In this document: piece by piece, positions 10,396 to 22,559 of the stretch | Numbering within the stretch: the stretch's first letter is position 1 | Layout: every line of letters begins with the position of its first letter | Assembly: GCF_008831285.2 (NCBI RefSeq) | Contig: NC_045138.2 | Coordinates: 43,083,115 to 43,147,114 of the forward strand | Source of the DNA: Nymphaea colorata | Lineage: Eukaryota > Streptophyta > Magnoliopsida > Nymphaeales > Nymphaeaceae | Length of the DNA stretch: 64,000 nt | Direction: 5' to 3' | Program-made: the position numbers and the translations under genes | Notes under the pieces: generated by a model | What the model was told of the DNA's origin: nothing | Seen by the model: the letters and a program-made list of their open reading frames with translations, nothing else | Databases searched by the model: none

Positions 10396-12174
10396 CTAGC
10401 TAGTCCAGATCATAGCTAGTCCTGACCATAGATGGTTAATCCGGCTCTAGCATGTTATATATAGTACTGACTATCGCATTTGAAATATAGGCTCATTATT
10501 ACAACTGCGGTCCTTCAAAACCGTAAAAAAAAGAAAAATTTCTGGTTTTAAATTATTTATTCACTGCAAAACATCAAGTTAATTCGTATCATTTAAGTTC
10601 GTTAGTTGAAAGGAAAAACAAGTTCTAATATTGTTAAAATGGATATCTCTTTTAGTCAAGTTGCAAGTTGGAGACAGCATTCAAAATTCACTGCCACGAG
10701 GACATGCAAGTTGTGGTTCTACTCGATCGATCTTCGCAGGCGCGCAGGATAGGACTTAATAGATATAACAAAACCGGAAACGTCTTTGCAACATGCATTG
10801 CAGAATTTCAGAAGTGATTCGGATAGGCACTGCACGTCCGGGGGAAATGGCCGAGGGACCTTCAACTTGTGAAAAGGCAGTTGGCCTAAGGCGGTATTCG
10901 GTAGGCCAAACAAATTAAAGCGAAGGGTCACACTAAGAGGCCCGCCGTATAAATGTTCTCTATCACAACAAAAGTGAATGAAAAACCACTCTACCCAACA
11001 AGAAAAAGTATGCTTTTAATGGTGCCCCAACTGGCTGAAGTGGACTCCTGTCTGAGGGCAGAGAGTAATCAGCAGGAGCTAGCCGATTCTCGTGTCTGGT
11101 TTTTGTTGTATACACGTATGCAGATTAATTAATGATCACATTCACGACATGCACAACTGCGGGTAGAGGAGAGGAACCACTTTCACAGTCCATCCTTAGT
11201 GGTTCTCACATGGCGGACATTAGGTAGGTGATGGCGATTTGAAGGTACTATTGACAGCTGCTAAACTTTTTGAAATCTTACATTTCCAACATCAGTTGGT
11301 TTCGCAGGAAAGCCTTCAATGACAGCCATGGAGCTCCTGAAAAGGCTGCTTATAAGGCTACCCTCATTTAAATGGACGGTGAGCATGACGGTGAGCATTC
11401 AATGTCAGCCATGGAGCTCATTTTTATTTTGGGCTTCAGGTTTTTCTGTTGATTGTTTTACCGACAGCCCATAGGGAACAAATAAGAAGAGCTCTATTAG
11501 TGTCTGAAAAGTGAAAACTTCCACTGACTTCAACCTAGCGCTACAGCCTGCGGCAGTAAGTACTCCCTCCTATCGCGAACGGTTACATCAGTGAGAGAAT
11601 CAGCATTGACGCAATATGCAGCATCCGCAAGGAACCATTTTTTTTTCAGAAATTTTATTGAATGAAAATTTCTAGTGCCCATATCGTGCCAGTAATTCTC
11701 TTTTATTTTTTTAATAAAATATAATGTATACCATTTATATTAAAATGATAACCAGAAAAGCTGCAACCATCTAAACTGGACAATAATCGAAATCATGATG
11801 ATCATCAACGAATAATACTTTTTTAAGCATCAACCATATCACAGCTAGCTGTGATATTTCTTTCAACATGCAAAACGCTCAGACGTGTGGAACTACTGCG
11901 ATGCAATGTCATTGCAAAGTGTTGATGATCTTGAACATCGCTTTTGCTTTGCCTGTGGCACTTTTTCAAGGCGAATTCTGAAGCATCTTTAAGCTGCACC
12001 AGAAACACATCTGAAAAATTTGATAAACTGAAAACAAAAAGGCAGTGGATATGGTGATGCACTGATGTTAAATAACTAAGAAAACATGAATTGGAACAAA
12101 AAAATATAGTGGATTGCAAGACAACTATCATTGGGTTTAGTACACAGGAATAAAATTAAGGTCATACCTCTCGG
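10396..12174. other. Intergenic DNA, no gene recognised
   Basis: No coding domain seen. A 20-bp word containing GCCATGGAGCTC occurs twice (near 11318 and 11400), a small local duplication. The frames at 10719-10931 and 11823-12131 (minus) show no recognisable family. Confidence 0.55.
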
Positions 12175-12610
12175 CAATGCATCATCACAAGATAAATGAC
12201 ATCTTGGAGGCATCCATAATGTGCCACTACAAGTTTTCAATAGGAAATTTTTCGAACACCATAAATGTGCACATTCTATGGCATTGGGGTAGTGCCACTA
12301 AAAGCTTTTTAGTGATGCCTTGACGATGCCAAAATAGACATTCTTATGGATTGCTGATAACTCATCAAAGTCTTTTAGTGGCATTCTTTAAACGATACTA
12401 CTAGTCTACCATGGGATGGAACAAGTGCCACTGAATAGTATGCTATGGCACTAAAAACCGTTTATATGGCTTCCTCGAAGCATCATTAAACTTTTTTTAT
12501 GGCAAATAGAAATAGCCATTAAGTGTCAATTGTGAGTGACACTTCATATGTCAATGTTGACATTTTATAGCCAACTTCAAGCTGAAGGCCCTTCAGTGAC
12601 ACACATTCCT
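12175..12610. repeat. Non-autonomous DNA-transposon-like block with repeated GTGCCACTAAAAG words
   Basis: Words of the type GTGCCACTA, TAGTGGCAT, TATGGCAC and TTTTTAGTG recur at least eight times in both orientations (12222, 12292, 12309, 12378, 12427, 12446, 12545). Dense short direct and inverted subterminal words are characteristic of CACTA-like or Mutator-like non-autonomous elements. No ORF, clear terminal inverted repeat or target duplication was found, so the class is uncertain. Confidence 0.45.
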
Positions 12611-12865
12611 TTAAACGCCTCCATTGTAAGTTCAAAATACATTAGAGATCATTACTAGTAGTCAAATTATTATTATATAAAAAGTTAAAAACACAGAAAT
12701 TGACCATTTTTCTCGAAAATATGGCGATCATTGTCAAAAAAATAAAACATTGTTACATCCAAATGTGCAATATAATACAGAATCATGAACACGTACAAAA
12801 TTCATGAGAAAGAATAGCAAACTTTAATCTTAGTGCTGAGTACTTCAGATGTAACCACAACAAGA

Positions 12866-13110
12866 AATGGCACTTTTAGGAAGGAACTGGAAAATCAGTC
12901 CTAAAAGTATAGAGTAATTATGAACGGTTAGGTGGTTACTCCTATGACATTCCTAAATGTGGTGTTCCGAAATACTTTTAGGAACAGTCTCCAAAAAGCA
13001 TTCCTAAAAGTATAGGTTCTAATTACAATTAAACTTATATATTAGCGATGGTAGCTCCTGACCGTTCCTAATAATTTATATAATCACTTTAGGTACAGTA
13101 ACCTGGCATT
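12866..13110 (+). repeat. CACTA-like terminus with subterminal TTTTAGGAAC repeats
   Basis: It starts with CACAACAAGAAATGGCAC, close to the CACTACAAGAAA terminus of many plant CACTA elements. Repeated CTTTTAGGAA, ATTCCTAAAAGTAT and CCGTTCCTAA words follow in both orientations to about 13110. It is related to the inverted fragment at 5745-5885 (shared AAAATCAGTCCTAAAA). No coding capacity. Confidence 0.55.
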
Positions 13111-13112
13111 CC

Positions 13113-13129
13113 TATATATATATATATAT

Positions 13130-13177
<48 letters not shown>
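13113..13177. repeat. Compound (TA)n(GA)n microsatellite
   Basis: About nine TA units run directly into about 22 GA units, immediately after the CACTA-like block. Confidence 0.95.
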
Positions 13178-13183
<6 letters not shown>

Positions 13184-16095
13184 AGTTTTTATTCATTTAT
13201 ACATATAGAATGAGAGAGTTGGTAAACAAAAAATATGAAAATTTATTGAAAAAAAATCATTACAATTACTAAATATATAAAAAAAGAAATCTTGATGAAT
13301 CATGAATTAGCTAGTTCCAACTCCATCTTCTTCCACTTTCATGGCTTCCCACCTACAAATTAAAAGCAAATTCCTCAAGGAAAGCAAGCACATTAAAAGA
13401 AGTCAAGATGTTGAGGTTGGAGTATTTAATACAAAAGAATCTATGAAGTAATGGAACACATTCTTTGTTTATATAAAAGTTGTAACTATAGCAGTAACCG
13501 TGTGTTCAGTTCCTGCAGAAAATAGAGATACATAATCTAATTGTATATGTATGAAATCTTACATGCATACATGGACAAGAGCAATTAACCTGTGGATGTA
13601 TATACAACTACATGGAAACCTTGTACACACACACACACACACACACACATACATATAGCAAAAATTGTTATTGTGCCTGCACATACAAACATGTGTTAAA
13701 AAAAAGCAAAGATTGTCAAAAATCTGGTGTAGGGTTAGACCAGAGCTGTCACAACCTATTTGCATTACAGCTTTAACTAAAGAGGTTAGATCTGGCCAGT
13801 AGTAGAAATTGTGGTCTTTCAAATTTCAGATAACTTTATTAACAAGTTCATTTAATTTTGTGTTCAATTTTTTTGGTAATATCTGGGACGATGAAAAATG
13901 TGACACTGATATGAGATCTCGATTTCAATTCTTTTGGACCTTCGCAAAAGAATATTGAGTGAAAAAAGTTATGTCAAGAGGAATTTAAGTACCTTCACAT
14001 GCTTGAGCAATCCCTCCAACAGTCAGTTGCTCACCCTCAGCTACTTCACTGAATCGGAACTACGACACATCACATACATGTTCAAATGCACATTTCCGAG
14101 GCTAACTTCTACAACATTCAAAAGAAGGACAATATTGAACTAACCATTGGACAATGAGCATTGGAGTAACAATGCTCATTTATGCTCAAAAGTCATGATG
14201 TTTTAGTATAATATAGCTTGTTATTCAATTTTTAGTTGGAAATTTTTAGTATATATAGAGAGAGAGTGAGCCTACATCTAATAATTTCAGGCTCAAAATT
14301 TGTAACATGCTGAACTAGAAAAATGAAAGAAGAGATGCATATCCCCTAGGAACAACATGGAAATCCTTTTTTCTTCAATACCTAAGAATGATATTATAAT
14401 AAGAACCTAAGGAAAAAACTCTGTGAAATACATGTAATCATTTTTCAAGGTAATAGCAAAAACAACCAAATGTGCTTTTCTCGGTCGAGTCCCCAATCAT
14501 TCGTGATTTCACCTATACAAGTATACTGTCAACTTATACAGCATCAAAAGCAACTTTTTAAGAAGAGATTGACACGCAGCAAGATTACGCTCTATTTATA
14601 AATTTTACATGCTATCCTGATCAATTAAAAGATCAATATTGCCAGTTCCTGCCTCATCAATTGGAGAAGCAATGCAAACTATGAAAATGCAAGCACCTAA
14701 ACCATATGATAGATGATTGAAAACATTGGTTGAAAAGCCTAAGATCTTCAAAATTGTCTACATTACATGCATTTCATAAGAAATAATCAATGTCAAAGAA
14801 CCTCAAGATGAACAAGGAACTACTATCATTAACAAATTGCTGCATTGGATTATTTGACCTATTTTACTTTTTTTTTTATGGATTTGGCGATCCACCGCAA
14901 CTCCCCATCCCCGCCTTTCTACAACCTATCTTTCACACTGCGATATGGACACCACTACTTACTGCAAAGCAGCTTTTGCTTGTCAATGCCAATATTAGTG
15001 ATGAGAGTTTTTGAACGGCCAGATGGAAAAGAATAGCTGTCCATAGTTCGGTATGAACAAAAGGGTGCATGTACAAAAAAATATCCATAAGGTATTACAA
15101 GAGGAAAAGAAAATGTTTTTTACATTCTCTTCCATGAATTAAAAAATATTAACAGGTTTTTGTGATTCTTTACATCCTCTGCCATCTTGCCTCCAACTAT
15201 GGGTGCTGCACCCTTCTAGAGACAAGGAAAGTGATTCTTGTCACTGGCTTCCTTTTTCAAAAACTTTATTGAATTGGAAAGAAATGAGATCATCAGTCGA
15301 TTATCTCATATTAATTTAGAAATTAAGAGGCAAATAAGAAAGCGTATTGTGAATATCATGAATTTAAGAATCAGTTTCCCTTCAGCAATGTAGAGAAAAC
15401 CCAAAGTTCAAACATTTTCCCCTTCAGCAATGTAGAGAAAACCCAAAACTCGAAAATATGCAGATCGCAGTTTGAGTCTAGGGCAGTAGAACTTCAGGGA
15501 TAGGACCCTGATCGCATGCAAAGAGTAATGCCTCTAGGATCCAAATAGCAACCACCTGGTAAAAGAAAAATAAAAGTTTTGCTTATTGAAGTTCAGAATA
15601 TCAAAGTGAAAGGGCAAAGGGACCAAAAAACATCAAATGATGCAGATACTCATTATGTAAAACAACCATTTTTTATCTATATGAAATGAGCCACAAAAAT
15701 CAATGAAAGTGTGAAATGTTGTTTGCAATGATATCGTAAAAATAGTTTTTACTCTTGAGGTGCTTAAGTTGAACCTTTAGTGGCACAAGATGTGCCATGC
15801 CATCATAAACATTATTGCAAGTTTACAACATCAAATATTGCATACCTCATGAGAAAATGACTTATATTTCTTTGCTTGTTGTTGGAGATAACTGCATATA
15901 TTAAGGCAAGTACATAGGGCAGCCTTTTTTGCATGGAACATCGACAAAAATGCAACAGATAAAGTAGCACCAAGACTAGCATGCCTTTAACTGCCAACAT
16001 TTCACACTCATAAGAGAGAGAGAGAGAGATTACAACATTTGTCATGAAGAAGCTACAACAAAAAATAGTTGTCCTTTTCCTACCTTCAAGGATGG

Positions 16096-16097
<2 letters not shown>
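13178..16097. other. Intergenic DNA, no gene recognised
   Basis: AT-rich with an (AC)n tract at 13625-13649 and scattered short GA tracts. No frame longer than about 90 codons and no domain recognised. A small tandem duplication at 15375-15453 is listed separately. Confidence 0.55.
15375..15453. repeat. 42-bp tandem duplication
   Basis: The segment with TTCAGCAATGTAGAGAAAAC occurs at 15381 and again at 15423, a period of 42 bp, followed both times by CCAAA. Nearly identical copies suggest a recent event. Confidence 0.85.

Positions 16098-16136
<39 letters not shown>
16098..16136. repeat. (AG)n microsatellite
   Basis: About 19 uninterrupted AG units. A shorter GA tract lies at about 16013-16029. 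Confidence 0.95.
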
Positions 16137-16137
<1 letters not shown>

Positions 16138-16867
16138 ATTTCTATATGGAGGGTTTATTCTCCAAGGAGAGATGCATTTAATGTTCCCACCTGCATAGGA
16201 TAGGCCAACAGATCAGAGCTGCCAATCGATTGGCTATTTTTGAAATCTAGATATTTCTTGGATTTGAATTGTTACAATTATGTATTCCAAGCTCATATTT
16301 AATGTATATATGATTCAAGCTGATTTTTCAATTGAGATCCGATTTGGGTTCAGATAAATTGGATCCAGTTGCCTATTAATTTGTAGATCCAGGTTTAAAT
16401 CTGCTGCTGTTATCATGGGTCTCAATTCAATGGACTGTGAACCAATTTTCTGGAAAAGAAAGTTCTTATTTTGATAAGTATATATACGAAGTCATCAAAA
16501 GCAAGAAAAAGATTACAAATATATGAGGGCAAGGATGAATCAAGTGACCTAGAACTCAAAATGAAGCATTACACCTAAAACTAAAGTAACTTGGACCGGC
16601 CTTTAGACCTCCACTCCAAAATGAGGTCAAACTCCGTGCTTTACCTAATATCACTAATAAGGAATGGTATTTGGCTACAACAGTATTCAAACGAAATCTA
16701 TGTTGTATGAATTAGGTCATCATTAATTACTAAAGCATCAAGGCTGAAAAGCTTTTCCAGAACTAGGTCATGAATAAGGACTAGGGTATCAAGGATGAAA
16801 AGTTGTTGTGGTAAGGATGAGACGAAAAATTTCCAAAACAAGGTCATCATAGTGTGCATTTCTAAGA
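16137..16867. other. Intergenic DNA left of the copia element
   Basis: AT-rich, stops in all frames, no domain recognised. It ends at the TG of the LTR at 16868. Confidence 0.5.
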
Positions 16868-17187
16868 TGTTGGATCTAATCTTATCTAGATCCAACACAT
16901 CTAACTATGTCTGATCACATTTATCTTGACAGGGTCATGATTGTAATTTTTGTAATTGTTTCATTCTAGACTCTAGATTATTGAATTTGCTTCACTCTAG
17001 ACTGATTATTCTGATTGCTTCATTCTAGATTCTTGTAAATTGGGTAGAAAGATCATTATATAAATGGGTTGCGTGAGAATGTAAAACCTCACCCTCTCTT
17101 CCTCATTTCTCTTTTCTTGTTCTCCCTCTTTTCTTTTCTTTTGATGAAACTAATAGTGGGTTATAGTTCAATACCCAAAATCTATCA
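16868..17187 (+). repeat. Copia 5' LTR
   Basis: It begins TGTTGGATCTAATC and ends ATCTATCA, followed at 17188 by TGGTATCAAAGCA, a match to the initiator-Met tRNA primer-binding site (canonical TGGTATCAGAGC) with one difference. Its partner is the inverted LTR at 18797-19109. Confidence 0.85.
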
Positions 17188-17340
17188 TGGTATCAAAGCA
17201 GGGTTTGGCTGGTTCTACCAAAGAGAATGCCCGAACATACTTGAAATCTCCTGGTTGGTTTTCTCTTATACCCATTCCAACATTCTTATATTTCTGATAG
17301 TACTTAGTATACATCTACATTGATAGATATATAAATTATC

Positions 17341-18344
17341 ATGGATATTCTCTCTCAATCCAGTATGTCATCCAACTTATTACCACACCTTATTTCTAAA
17401 AAATTGAACCACTCCAACTACCTTACTTGGAAAAGGCAGATCACTCCTTTCATAAGGAGTCAAGATCTGTATGGGCATCTTGATGGTTCCATTCCAATCT
17501 CACCATAATTCATTCAACAAGACATTAAGAATGAGAGAGGGGAGACAATTTCCACTCAGGAAATTCGTAATCCTGAATTTGTAATGTGGATTAAACGAGA
17601 TCAAAGTCTTGTTGCATATATCACATCAATGCTCTTTGAAGAAGTGTTGATTTCTCTTCTAATGACTGTACATCAGGATAATTATGAGTCAAACTTGCCG
17701 AAACCTATTCTTAAATTTCAAAATGACGTATTCTATATTTGAAGAAGGAATTTCAAAATCTCAACAAAGGGTCAATGTCGATTATGGAATATTTGGGACG
17801 TGTTAAAGGGGTAGTTGATCAGTTGGGAGTTGCTAGATACCTTGTTTCTAACAAAGAAAAAGTCCAGCAGACTCTTAGCGGTCTTGGACCAAATTTTTCT
17901 GCCTTCACTACTACTGGTCTTGAAGTTTCGCCTATCTTCCCCACCTCCAGTGAACTTCAGGGCAAGGTGCCTCAACATGAAATGAACATGAAACAACTGA
18001 TAGGAAGAACAAACAAAGATAATGCTCACAATGTTTTAGTTATTGAAGTTGCTGCAGGTCATAGAAAAAGAAATGGGGTTCATCAAGGAGGCATGAATCA
18101 TGGGCACAATGGCCGAGGTATTCTGCCAACACCGAGTGTTACAGGAAGATTTCAGACCAATACAACAAAGAAAGTGCCAACGTGTTTTCAATGTAGCACA
18201 AAGGCTCACGTCAAAGCAAATTACTCGTTCAACCCACAAAATAAGGCAATAAACCTGAAGTTGAACATAATATCAAACTCCCACCAGCAGACAACAATAG
18301 ATATTAATTACTGCTCTCTCCAAGGTGACAATGAAACAAAATGA
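17341..18344 (+). pseudogene. Copia gag, degenerate
   Basis: The frame opens with ATG at 17341 and soon shows HSNYLTWKRQITPFIRS, the copia gag N-terminal motif, then a stop at about 17506. The rest is readable at 17521-17738 and, after another change, at 17739-18344. The nucleocapsid knuckle reads CFQCSTKAHVKANY: the CX2CX4H spacing is kept but the last Cys is Tyr and the usual Gly before His is lost, so it should not bind zinc normally. Gag would form the particle that packages element RNA. It lies 153 bp behind the LTR and PBS, as expected. Confidence 0.85.
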
Positions 18345-18796
18345 TCAAGGTGAGTGGTATTTGGATTCAGGTGCTGCTACTCATGTAACTGGAAATGTTG
18401 GTAAATTACATGATTTTTTTCCTTATTTTAGGAAAAGTAATATAGTTACAGGTGCTGGAAGTTTTCATCCTATCACACATGTTGGGAATGCACAAATTTC
18501 TCTTCCAACATCACCATTTCCACTATCTTTGTCAAATGTTGCCTTTGCTCCAAATATAAAAAAGAATATTATTTCCTTATTTCTTGCAGTCCTCTTCAAG
18601 TCCAACTCAATCAACATACTTTCCTTCCAATGCACCTTCACAAATTCCAAGCTCTAGTTGTCTCCAATCAGATGTCAGTAATCAAGATTTATGGCATGGT
18701 TGTATGGAACATTGTAGTTATGGGTTTTTGGCAAAATTTGCATTACATAATCTCATTCCAAAATCCAGTCTATCCTTTGATTCCTGTGACAAAAAA
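18325..18796 (+). pseudogene. Copia protease and start of GAG-pre-integrase region, truncated
   Basis: GEWYLDSGAATHVTGN contains the aspartic protease active-site triplet DSG in its copia context. SNVAFAPNIKKNIISL matches the later protease region. After a frame change, QDLWHGCMEHCSYGFLAKFAL and SLSFDSCDKK resemble the GAG-pre-integrase segment (LWH...LGH...C). The coding sequence stops abruptly at the inverted LTR at 18797, removing integrase. Confidence 0.8.
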
Positions 18797-19109
18797 TGGT
18801 AGGGTGACCTAACCATAGTGTGTATCTCAGTACAAGAAAAGTTAAGAAAGAGAACAAGAAAAGAGAAACGAGGAAGGGAGGGTGAGGTTTTACATTCTCA
18901 TGCAACTCATTTATATAATGATATTTTTCCATAATTTACAAGAATCTAGAATCAAGCAATCACAATAATCTAGAATCTAGAGTAAAGCAAACACAATAAT
19001 CTATAGTCTAGAATGAAATAATTACAAAATTTACAATCATGACCCTACCTAGATAAATGTGATAAAACATAGTTAGACGTGTTGGATCTACATCAGATTA
19101 AATCCAACA
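18797..19109 (-). repeat. Copia 3' LTR, minus orientation
   Basis: On the minus strand it runs from TGTTGGATTTAATC (19109) to CCCTACCA (18797), 313 bp against 320 for the left LTR. Shared blocks include the CATGATTGTAA region, repeated CTAGATT words, TGTAAAACCTCACCCTC and TTTCTCTTTTCTTGTTCTC. The last 40 bp are more diverged, so that end is less certain. Confidence 0.8.
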
Positions 19110-19129
19110 TCTTATCATCATCCCTCAAG
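19110..19129 (-). other. Copia polypurine tract
   Basis: On the minus strand CTTGAGGGATGATGATAAGA lies immediately before the LTR start, the position and composition of the plus-strand primer of LTR retrotransposons. Confidence 0.7.
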
Positions 19130-20290
19130 TTGTATATGGTTTTGCAACATGTACAACTTGTCTTTCAGAAATCAGAATCGTTGCTTTGTTAGTCTTTTTT
19201 TGTAAATAAGTCTACGACTTGTTCATCTATACGAACATAAATAGGTTGAATCTCCTTGTCTTCCACCTTTTGTTTAATAAAATATTGATGAGTCTCAATG
19301 TGCTTTGTTCGACCATGTTGTGTGAGATTAAAAACAATGTTAATAGCGCTTTGATAATCACACATTAACATTGATATTTTAATCTTTTCTCCAATGTCCT
19401 CTAGCAAATGTCTAACCCATACAACTTTAGTAGTACCTGCAGCCATACATCTGTATTCAGCTTAAGTGCTAGATCTTGCCACTACCTTTTGCTTTTGGCA
19501 TCTCCAAGACACAAGGTTATGTCCATTGAAAATACAAAAACCAGAAATAGACTTTCTTTGATCAGGATCTCCAATCCAATATGCATCTATGAATGTCATA
19601 AGTTGATGTCCAGCAATTATATTTCCATTCTTACCATAAACTAAGCCATCTCCTGCTGTCTCTTTTAGATATCTTAATATTCTTTTGATAGCATCCATGT
19701 GATTATCTCTAGGTGCATGCATAAATTGAGATACTTGATTTATAGCATATATAATATCTGGTCTAATGAACGTAAGATATTGGAGTGTCCTGACAATGCT
19801 TTGATATTTGTATAGGATCTCCATATAACTCCCCATCCTAAATACTTACTCTTTGATTTAGAACATTGGAAGTTCCAACAAGCTTACAATTTGACATACT
19901 TGTCTTTTTCAGTAGATCCAACATGTATTTTTTTTGTGTCAATGTGAGATGTGATAACAATATCATCAACATATATAAGAAGTAAAGAAAATATGTTTTC
20001 TTTTCAATAAATGAAAAGATAGTGATCTAGTGGACATCTCTGAAAACCACATCATTGAATCTTGCATGAGAAACTGTCAAACTATGTGCATGAGACCTCT
20101 TTGAGTCCATAAATATTTCTTAGTTTACAAACCCATGCATGAGAGTCACCTTTTGTATATCCTAGAGGTTGTTTTATATATACTTCCTCCCTCAAATTAT
20201 CGTGAAGAAAAACATTCTTCACGTCCTTTTGGTGTAGTCTCCATCCATATTCAACTGCCAATGATTTAATCAAAAGAAAAGAGAGAGAAT
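19130..20290 (-). pseudogene. Copia reverse transcriptase and RNase H, 5' truncated
   Basis: On the minus strand, 20273-20082 reads GWRLHQKDVKNVFLHDNLREEVY, the RT core with its first catalytic aspartate. YVDD is at 19973-19962 after a frame change. 19836-19462 carries TLQYLTFIRPDIIYAINQVSQFM and SISGFCIFNGHNLVSW, the link into RNase H. 19446-19189 carries CDYQSAINIVFN and RTKHIETHQYFIKQ, the C-terminal RNase H motifs. Everything upstream of RT is missing. Frame breaks near 19840 and 20080 and the stop after SRSST inactivate it. The edge near 20290 has AAGAAAAGTTAAGAAA, a 16-base word also found inside the inverted LTR near 18836. Confidence 0.88.
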
Positions 20291-20578
20291 AAGAAAAGTT
20301 AAGAAACTGTATAATGAATCGAGTTTATTATATTTGGATTTAGACAGGTATGCATATGCTTGTACCTGACTACTACACATATTGAATTTGTACTATGAGA
20401 AATTTCTGAAAATTATATGTAAAAAAAATACATATTTATTTAGGGAAAAAAGACATGCATTTTTTGCTACACATTTTATGCATTTAAATTCAAACATCTC
20501 CTTTGTTGTTCCATACGATTCCTACCTTATTCTTATTTCTACGTACTTTTTATATGCAACTTCTTTTCTCAAATTAAA

Positions 20579-20751
<173 letters not shown>

Positions 20752-20769
20752 TGGTATCAGAGCTGTGAC
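20752..20769 (+). other. Primer-binding site (initiator Met tRNA)
   Basis: TGGTATCAGAGCTGTGAC directly follows the 5' LTR. Its first 12 bases are the standard plant copia complement to the 3' end of initiator Met tRNA. Confidence 0.9.
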
Positions 20770-21489
20770 ATGAAATGGGTGACCTGAAGTAGGCTATCGG
20801 CGACTTCCATTAATTTGGCAATGTGAATTAGACTGCCAGCGACCTTCCTTCTCTTCTCAGGCGACATCTCTTCCATCGTCTTCTCCTTCTTCTCCTCTTT
20901 CTTCTGTTCTGGTTGATGTTTTTCAGCAAGGGAACCATGTGAAGGAGTCTATTCGTGCTCTGACATGTGTGAATAGACTCCAGCTGTGGTTTTCAACAAA
21001 TATATATATATTATTGTAGTTGTGTGGGAGTCTGCGTTGGATAACATATTATGGTCTGCCGTGTTCTATGATTAAAGCAGCCAAGTGGAGGACTGCTGTC
21101 TTTGAATGTTGTGGCAGTTTATGTTGAATGTTTGATTTGTCGTGGAAGATAATATGCTGATACAACAGCGTTAGATGCTGTCATGGGGTTGCTGTTAAAA
21201 GTTCATTCTGTTGTTGGGTTGCTGTGGCAGATTTTTTCTATCGTTGGGTTGTCATGGGGTTGCTGTTAGCAGATCATTCTGTTGTTGGGTTGCTGTTAGG
21301 AGAGTTTTCTTTCTGTCATTGGGTTGCTGTTAGCAGATTTTTTTTTGTCATTAGGTTGTTGTTAGTAGGTAGACAAAAATTTTTTAAAGGAAGTGCTGCT
21401 TCATCCTCATGTTATTATTCACTCCTATTGTCTGGGTGTTTATATTTTTTGTTTGGGAGAAGTGGTGCGCATCTAACGCTGTCGTGTGG

Positions 21490-21492
<3 letters not shown>

Positions 21493-21560
<68 letters not shown>
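21493..21560. repeat. (TA)n microsatellite inside the copia leader
   Basis: About 34 TA units between the PBS and gag. Other copia leaders do not need this, so it probably expanded after insertion. Confidence 0.95.
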
Positions 21561-21561
<1 letters not shown>

Positions 21562-21600
21562 TTCGTTGTTGTTGGCTGATCTCTTATGGACAGATTTACG

Positions 21601-22455
21601 ATGGCTGAAAATCTCAAACCTGATTCCTCTCATGTGGTTAAAATGGGAGGAAATCCATTCTCTTATGGCTCTACTATAAAGTTAGATAGATCTAACTATG
21701 AGATTTGGACATTGAAAGGAATATGTTATAGAAGAAAATGAGCCCATAAAAAAGAATGGAAAATATGGTTCATGGAAGGAAGACAAGAATATCGTCATGG
21801 ATTATGAATAGTGTGCAACCATAGATTACTTCAACTATTGCATACTATACGTCTGCTAAACAAATGTGGGATTTTTGGAAACAAACTTACTCAAATGACA
21901 AGAATGTTAGCAAGATATTATAGGTAGAGGAGGAATTACTTAAATTGTAACATTGTGACCAAAGTCTTGTTTAGTACTTCGTTTCCCTTAAGTCCATCTA
22001 TGAATGACTTAAAGCATTACATCCCCCATGTCCAACATGCCATAAGACTTATGGTGAACAATCTATGGTTGCGAAGTTTCTATAGGGTCACTTTCCTGAA
22101 TACACAGTAGCAAAGGCACAAATGTTGACTGGAGTGGAAATCCCTTACCTAGATGAAGTTTACAATAGACTTAGCTGTCTTGCTGTGACCCTTTCTCTGC
22201 CTTCTTGTGATACTCATGCCTCTACCTTGGCAGCTTCAAGAGGTCATGAACGCAGTTTCTTCAAGGGGAGAGGCATAGGTCGAGGGCTAGAAGGAGGTTG
22301 GGAAAGATTTCAGTGCACATATTGTGGGAAAATAGGGCATTTGGAAGACCGATGTTGGAATAAACATGGTCGTCCTTCCACTGCATCCATAGGAAGAAAT
22401 GCTGCATCTAAGCAGGGCAAGAATTCTTTTCATTCTCTTATTGGATCTGTCTAGG
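21601..22455 (+). pseudogene. Copia gag
   Basis: It starts with ATG at 21601 (MAENLKPDSSHVVKM), then STIKLDRSNYEIWTLKG, the copia gag N-terminal region. Stops follow from about 21740. The C-terminal part is open at 22122-22455 and holds an intact CX2CX4HX4C knuckle at 22313-22356 (CTYCGKIGHLEDRC) preceded by an RG-rich stretch. Gag would package element RNA. It is not translatable as one protein. Confidence 0.85.
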
Positions 22456-22559
22456 CAGCTTCATTAGTAGAAGAGGAGTCTTTATCTTCTTCTCACCCTG
22501 AGACTGTGACTGAATATCAACAAATCATAGTATGAGGAGTTCTTAGCTCACAGATCTAC

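Larger units (their letters stand above)
16868..20290. mobile_element. Ty1/copia composite: plus-strand 5' half joined to minus-strand 3' half of the same family
   Basis: The left half (16868-18796, plus) is LTR, primer-binding site, gag, protease and the start of the GAG-pre-integrase region. The right half (18797-20290, minus) is, in + order, an inverted LTR, PPT, RNase H and reverse transcriptase. The two LTRs start alike (TGTTGGATCTAATC versus TGTTGGATTTAATC on its own strand) and share most of their sequence. Integrase is absent. Either a second copy of the family inserted in reverse and was later truncated, or one element had its 3' half inverted. The join at 18796/18797 lies exactly at an LTR terminus, which favours insertion. 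Stops and frame changes make both halves dead. Confidence 0.85.
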
